45,617 bases of DNA, taken from the NCBI GenBank assembly GCA_945877135.1, contig CAMCQY010000012.1, positions 1 through 45,617 of the forward strand, written 5' to 3'. Each line of letters starts with the position of its first letter. Within the stretch, counting starts at the first letter, position 1. Below the pieces are notes generated by a model. That model made no database searches. It saw only the letters and a list, made by a program, of their open reading frames with translations, and had not been told where the DNA came from. This document shows positions 40,045 through 45,617 of the stretch, piece after piece. The position numbers were made by a program, and so were the translations under genes. The DNA comes from Candidatus Kuenenia stuttgartensis. Its GTDB lineage: Bacteria > Planctomycetota > Planctomycetia > Pirellulales > UBA1268.

Positions 40045-41106
40045 TTACGGCGCCCAGTTGATCGTGCCCTCCAGTCCGCGAACGAAGGCCGCCAGCAGAT
40101 CGGCCGTCCGGTCAGCATCGTCGAGCGAGATCGTCTCCACGGCGGAATGCATATATCGGTTTGGCACACTCACCAGGCCAGTGGCGACGCCCGCTCGAGT
40201 GGTCTGGAGCACGTTGGCATCGGTCGGGGTGGCGCGGCCACTGGCCCCCAACTGGACCGGGATGTCACGTGCCTTGGCCGCGGCAAGCAGCCGGTCGACC
40301 ACGTGGGGATTCATGTTTGGACCGCGATAGACAACCGGCCCCTTGCCAAGCCCCACGTCGCCTTCCGACTTTTTGTCGATCGTCGGGCAGTCGGTGGCAT
40401 GGGTCACATCGACCGCAATGGCGACATGCGGATCGACCCCGTAGCAACTGGTCTGCGCCCCGCGAAGGCCGATCTCCTCCTGCACCGTCGAGGCCACGAA
40501 CAGACCGCAGGGCAGGGGGCCCGCCGCAGCCGCCCGCCGGAAGGCCTCGAGTACCACCCAGAGGCCGACCTTGTCGTCCATCGCCACGGCGCTGGCGAGA
40601 TTTCGCCTCAGTGGCTGAAATCGCAGTTCGAAGGTGACGCAGTCGCCGATCCGCACCACGCTCTCGGCGTCGGCCTTGTTCTCCGCGCCGATGTCGATCC
40701 AGAGGTCCTTCATCTTCGGCACGACCTTCCGCTCCTCCTCGGTGAGGAGGTGGATCGGCTTCCGCGACATGACGCCGTTCAGCGGCCCCGACGCGGTCCA
40801 GATCACGACCCTGGCGCCGACGAGCTGAATGGGATCCCAGCCGCCGATCGGCTGCACCGAGATAAAGCCGTCGGAGTCGATGTATTGGACGATCAGGCCG
40901 ATCTGATCGCAGTGCCCGGCCAGCATCATCCGCAGCGGAGCGCCCGGGTTTTTGGCCCCGATCACGTTGCCGTGGGCATCGGTGACGACGGTGTCGGCAA
41001 TACCCGACAGATAGTCCCGCACCACCCGCTGGATCGGCTGTTCGTAGCCGGACGGGCTGGGAGTTTCGAGAAGACGCACGAGAAATTCACGGGCCGACGT
41101 ATCCAA
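40045..41106 (-). CDS. M42-family metallopeptidase (aminopeptidase)
   Basis: 353 residues from a TTG at 41106 that has AAAGGAG 9 nt upstream. LLETPSPSGYEQPIQRVV is the family opening. Metal ligands are visible in order: AGHCDQIGLIV (His), AVAMDDKVG (Asp), VQEEIGLRGAQ (the Glu-Glu pair), AVDVTHATD (Asp) and NRYMHSAVE (His). This is the two-metal site of M42 glutamyl/leucyl aminopeptidases and TET-type particles. The enzyme trims free peptides in the cytoplasm. Lying upstream of the chaperonins on the same strand, it may belong to the same protein-turnover context, though a hairpin and 228 bp separate them. Confidence 0.94.
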   Translation of the reverse strand: MDTSAREFLVRLLETPSPSGYEQPIQRVVRDYLSGIADTVVTDAHGNVIGAKNPGAPLRMMLAGHCDQIGLIVQYIDSDGFISVQPIGGWDPIQLVGARVVIWTASGPLNGVMSRKPIHLLTEEERKVVPKMKDLWIDIGAENKADAESVVRIGDCVTFELRFQPLRRNLASAVAMDDKVGLWVVLEAFRRAAAAGPLPCGLFVASTVQEEIGLRGAQTSCYGVDPHVAIAVDVTHATDCPTIDKKSEGDVGLGKGPVVYRGPNMNPHVVDRLLAAAKARDIPVQLGASGRATPTDANVLQTTRAGVATGLVSVPNRYMHSAVETISLDDADRTADLLAAFVRGLEGTINWAP

Positions 41107-41203
41107 GGCTTGCAGCTCCTTTACCGCGATGCGTAGTCAGGGTCGTTCGCGAAGTTGTACGCGATCCGCAAAAAACCGCACAGCGAGACGGGGCACGAAG
41201 CAT

Positions 41204-41235
41204 ATCCCCCGGCTAACGCCGGGGGCTTTTATGGG
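41204..41235 (+). repeat. CCCCCGGCTAACGCCGGGGG element in a divergent spacer
   Basis: A perfect 8-bp stem CCCCCGGC (41206-41213) and GCCGGGGG (41218-41225) around TAAC, followed by CTTTTATGGG. It matches the element at 15123-15154 in 31 of 32 positions, in opposite orientation. Stem plus TTTT looks like an intrinsic terminator, but it lies upstream of both flanking genes (M42 peptidase and hom). The 282-bp spacer also holds TACGCT at 41333-41338, 51 nt before the hom start. Confidence 0.88.
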
Positions 41236-41388
41236 ATGTCGGGCCGCGTCTTGAACCCGCCCGGCGCCGTCGGCACGACCGGCACAACCCGAACCTTGGC
41301 GGGAACCGCACGCCGTGCTTCCAGCCGCAAGCTACGCTCATTACGATCAGTGATTCGTCCCGCCTTTTCTTTGGAGTCGTTTTCCGCC

Positions 41389-42690
41389 ATGAGCGCACCA
41401 GTCCGTGTCGGCGTCGTCGGTTTGGGCACCGTCGGGTCGGGCGTCGTTCGCCTGCTCGTCGAGTCGGCCGACCACATCACGCGGCACGCCGGCCGACCAA
41501 TTGTCGTCGAGCGGGCCGTCGTGAAGGACGTCGCCAAGGAACGCAGCGTGCCGGTGCCGGGCGGAAAGATCTCCTCCGACATCCGTGACATCTCGCAGGA
41601 TCCCGCGATCTCCGTGGCGGTTCTGCTTGTCGGCGGACTGGAGCCGGCGCGGTCGATGATGATCGAGCTGCTCGAACACGGGAAGGACGTGGTCACCGCC
41701 AACAAGGCGCTGCTGGCGGAGCATGGACCGGAACTCTTCGAGCTGGCCCGGAAGCTGGGCCGTTCGATCGCCTTCGAGGCGGCCGTGGCAGGCGGCATCC
41801 CGATCGTGGCCGCCATCGGCGAGTGCCTCGCCGCCAATCGCATCGAATCGATCCGCGGCATCCTGAATGGCACAAGCAACTTCATCCTCACCCGCATGGA
41901 AGAGGATGGCGCCGACTACGCCGACGTGCTCAAACTCGCGCAGGCCAAGGGCTTCGCCGAGGCAGACCCCTCGATGGACGTCGATGGCACCGACGCCACT
42001 CAGAAACTCGCGATCCTCGCGCATCTCGCGTTCGGCGTCTGGGTGCCCTGGGCCGAGATCTCGCGAACGGGCATCGATGGCCTCGATCTCGACCTCCTGA
42101 AATACGCTGGTGAACTGGGCTACCGGATTCGCCTGGTGGCCGTGGCCAGCCGCAGCGACGGCCGGCTCGCGATGCGGGTGGCACCCGCGCTCGTAAGGAT
42201 CGGTACGCCGCTGGCTGAAACCCGGGGCGCGTACAACGCCGTCAGCATCGTGGGCGATGCTGTCGGTCGGATGTTCTTCCATGGTCTCGGCGCCGGGCAG
42301 ATGCCGACCGCGTCGGCCGTCGTGGCCGACATCATCGACACGGTGGTGGGCCGCGCGGCGATCACGTTTCGCACGACCGGGGTGCTCGAATCCGACACCC
42401 CAGCCGCGAAGATCAGCGACACCGCCGTGCTCGAGCGGCACTTCCTGCGAATTCGCGTCAAGGATCAGCTGGGCGTGCTGTCGAAGATCACTGGCACGCT
42501 CGGTGAGCACGGCATCTCGATCGCGTCGGTCATTCAGCACGACGTGTCGGGCTCATCCGACGCCGGCGTGCCGCTGGTGATCATGACCCACGCCTGCGAC
42601 TCAAGCGCCGTCCAAAAAGCTGTCGCCGCCATCGACACCTCCGACGTGGTCCGGGGCAAGAGCGTCTGCCTGAGCGTGCTCGAGGAATAA
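41389..42690 (+). CDS. hom: Homoserine dehydrogenase
   Basis: 433 residues from ATG 41389; the longer frame back to 41155 crosses the repeat and is unlikely. GVVGLGTVGSGVVRLL is the NAD(P) site, then VVTANKALLAEHG, FEAAVAGGIPIVAAIGE, RGILNGTSNFILTRM and AEADPSMDVDGTDATQKLAILAHLAFG, which holds the catalytic Asp/Lys region. After residue ~350 an ACT domain follows (FLRIRVKDQLGVLSKITGTLGEHGISIASVIQ), which usually mediates threonine feedback. The enzyme reduces aspartate semialdehyde to homoserine. It lies 11 bp before the iPGM-like gene. Confidence 0.96.
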   Translation: MSAPVRVGVVGLGTVGSGVVRLLVESADHITRHAGRPIVVERAVVKDVAKERSVPVPGGKISSDIRDISQDPAISVAVLLVGGLEPARSMMIELLEHGKDVVTANKALLAEHGPELFELARKLGRSIAFEAAVAGGIPIVAAIGECLAANRIESIRGILNGTSNFILTRMEEDGADYADVLKLAQAKGFAEADPSMDVDGTDATQKLAILAHLAFGVWVPWAEISRTGIDGLDLDLLKYAGELGYRIRLVAVASRSDGRLAMRVAPALVRIGTPLAETRGAYNAVSIVGDAVGRMFFHGLGAGQMPTASAVVADIIDTVVGRAAITFRTTGVLESDTPAAKISDTAVLERHFLRIRVKDQLGVLSKITGTLGEHGISIASVIQHDVSGSSDAGVPLVIMTHACDSSAVQKAVAAIDTSDVVRGKSVCLSVLEE

Positions 42691-42701
42691 AGGAAACAAC
42701 T

Positions 42702-43967
42702 ATGAAATACGTGGTCGTGATTCCAGATGGTGCGGCTGACGCTCCGCAGGCTTCGCTTGGCGGGAAGACGCCGTTTCAGGCGGCCCGCACGCCCGCGATG
42801 GATGCCCTCGCAGCCCGCGGCCGCGTCGGCCTCACCAACCACGTGCCCGACGGCCTGCCTCCAGGCTCGGAAGTGGCGTGTATGAGCCTGATGGGCTACG
42901 ACCCGCTCGCGTATTTCACCGGTCGTGCGCCGCTCGAAGCGGCGGCTCAGGGGATCACGCTCGGGCCCGACGACTGGGCCGTGCGATGCAACCTGGTGAC
43001 GATTCGTCCTGGCTCGGCCAGAGCCGACGGCGGCAGCGACGCCTCGGACGACACCTTGATGGAGGACTTCACCGCGGGCCACATCTCGTCGGAGGAGGGC
43101 ACCGAACTGCTCGCGGCCGCGAACCGCGGGCTGGCGGCCGACTTCCCCGACCTGGCCGCCCAATGGGAATTCAAGCCGGGGGTCAGCTATCGCAATCTGC
43201 TCATGTATCGGGGCAAAGCTGGCACAACTGCCCCGCTGGGGGCCGACCTGAAGGCGACGCCGCCACACGACCTGATGGACAAATCAGTCGCGGACTCCTT
43301 CCCCCGCGGCACCGGCAGCCGGCTGCTCACGGAGATCATGGCGAAGAGCGCAGCGTGGCTGGCCGGTCATCCGGTCAATCAGGCCCGGATCGCGGCCGGC
43401 AAGCGGCCCGCCACGCACGTTTGGCTGTGGGGCGTGGGCCGCGCCCCGGCGATGGAGCCGTTCACTCAGAAATATGGCATGAATGGCACGATGATCACAG
43501 CGGTTGATCTGCTCCGTGGACTGGCGTCGCTGGCCGGCTGGAAGCGGCTGGAAGTGGCCGGTGCCACCGGCTATCTCGATACCGACTACGCAGCGAAGGG
43601 CCGGGCGGCGATCGCGGAATTGGCAACGGCCGATCTCGTCTGCGTGCATGTCGAGGCCCCGGACGAGGCGAGCCATCAGGGCGATGCGGTGGAGAAGGTG
43701 AAAGCGATCGAGGAGATCGATGCCAAGATCGTGAAGCCGATCGCTGAGTTTCTGGCCAGCGTGCCGGAGCATCGCATCCTCGTCTGCCCCGACCACCCCA
43801 CCTTCATCACGACGAAGACCCATTCCCGCGGCCCCGTTCCGTTCGTGATGGCAGGCAGCGGCATCCAGCCGCTCGGCCAGCAGACCTACGATGAGATTGC
43901 GGCCGCCGCGGGCGGGGCTTCCATCCTTCCGGGCTGGAAGCTGATGGGGGAATTTTTGCGGAGGTAG
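42702..43967 (+). CDS. Archaeal-type iPGM-like protein, probable homoserine kinase
   Basis: 421 residues from ATG 42702 with AAGGAAA 7 nt upstream. MKYVVVIPDGAADAP and PPGSEVACMSLMGYDPLAYFTGRAPLEAAAQG, with the metal/nucleophile Ser, belong to the alkaline-phosphatase-fold, cofactor-independent phosphoglycerate mutase group (ApgM). The region MITAVDLLRGLASLAGW and HVEAPDEASHQGD and CPDHPTFITTKTHS give the metal His/Asp set. A subgroup in this family (TIGR02535) is proposed to be homoserine kinase in genomes lacking ThrB. Here it lies between hom and lysC, which strongly favours that role over glycolysis. True phosphoglycerate mutase activity cannot be excluded. Confidence 0.88.
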   Translation: MKYVVVIPDGAADAPQASLGGKTPFQAARTPAMDALAARGRVGLTNHVPDGLPPGSEVACMSLMGYDPLAYFTGRAPLEAAAQGITLGPDDWAVRCNLVTIRPGSARADGGSDASDDTLMEDFTAGHISSEEGTELLAAANRGLAADFPDLAAQWEFKPGVSYRNLLMYRGKAGTTAPLGADLKATPPHDLMDKSVADSFPRGTGSRLLTEIMAKSAAWLAGHPVNQARIAAGKRPATHVWLWGVGRAPAMEPFTQKYGMNGTMITAVDLLRGLASLAGWKRLEVAGATGYLDTDYAAKGRAAIAELATADLVCVHVEAPDEASHQGDAVEKVKAIEEIDAKIVKPIAEFLASVPEHRILVCPDHPTFITTKTHSRGPVPFVMAGSGIQPLGQQTYDEIAAAAGGASILPGWKLMGEFLRR

Positions 43968-43971
43968 TTGG

Positions 43972-44044
43972 GCAAGGAATCGCGTCGTCAAGCGACGCAA
44001 GGAATCGCGTCGTCAAGCGACGCATCGAATCGCGCCTAGGCGGC
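43972..44044 (+). repeat. Tandem 25-bp hairpin repeats before lysC
   Basis: Two perfect 25-bp units (43972-43996 and 43997-44021), each holding the palindrome GCGTCG-TCAAG-CGACGC, then a diverged third unit (44022-44044) with CGCC-TA-GGCG. The array starts 5 bp after the iPGM-like stop and ends just before the lysC ribosome site. It takes up nearly the whole 94-bp spacer. Confidence 0.88.
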
Positions 44045-44061
44045 GCAGGGAGACAATGTCG

Positions 44062-45617
<1,556 letters not shown>

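Noticed and set aside
41155..41388. Upstream extension of hom
   Set aside because: It reads through the palindromic repeat and gives no dehydrogenase-like sequence; the nucleotide-binding motif begins right after 41389.

Overview
The window is GC-rich bacterial chromosome, very probably from a planctomycete (Planctomycetota, most likely a Pirellulales-like lineage). The main signs are two DUF1559 prepilin-like proteins with the H-x9-DG motif, two secreted PQQ-type beta-propellers, a groEL-groES-groEL-dnaJ-grpE cluster, a large secreted zincin of the DUF4953/DUF5117 type, many GTG/TTG starts, and intergenic GGGCTTnnAT palindromic repeats of a kind common in these genomes. No tRNA, rRNA, transposase, integrase, phage gene or CRISPR array was seen. 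It looks like ordinary core chromosome with many small, poorly characterised lineage genes.

Layout. 1-5.7 kb: 5' part of an exported protein (possibly di-haem cytochrome peroxidase), a DUF1559 protein, a half-size EamA transporter, a CAP-domain protein, an ATP-grasp ligase that overlaps tail-to-tail with a B12-binding radical SAM protein, and a small unknown gene. 5.7-15 kb: two DEAD-box RNA helicases (the first behind a ~390 nt leader), two PQQ-propeller proteins, an Old Yellow Enzyme, an anchored unknown protein and a second DUF1559 protein. 15-25 kb: HrpB helicase, a 60-residue secreted peptide, gluconokinase, an unknown gene, a DUF1802 protein, a tandem pair of exported proteins (one His-rich lipoprotein, one with a CxxC), glycogen debranching enzyme GlgX and PurM. 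25-33.6 kb: DsbD, an APH-like kinase, a 912-residue secreted zincin, a P-II-like/degenerate-receiver gene pair and a multi-pass membrane protein.

33.7-39.8 kb is a one-strand protein-quality block transcribed right to left: groEL2 (Gly/Met tail), groES, groEL1 (no Gly/Met tail), dnaJ, grpE, an FmdB zinc ribbon and yacG. yacG has only 54 codons. Overlaps and 3-nt gaps from dnaJ to yacG imply co-transcription of that part. An M42 aminopeptidase lies upstream on the same strand.

41.4-45.6 kb is the aspartate-family block: homoserine dehydrogenase, an archaeal-type iPGM-like protein best read as the non-orthologous homoserine kinase, and aspartokinase with at least three ACT domains (cut by the window end). 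Together they would feed lysine, methionine and threonine synthesis.

Spacers carry several short palindromic element types. Two related types share a GGGCTTnnAT tail and are often placed head to head; a third forms 25-bp tandem hairpins before lysC. These repeats are the part of the window least explained by the genes. Function calls rest on motifs read by eye; no database search was run.
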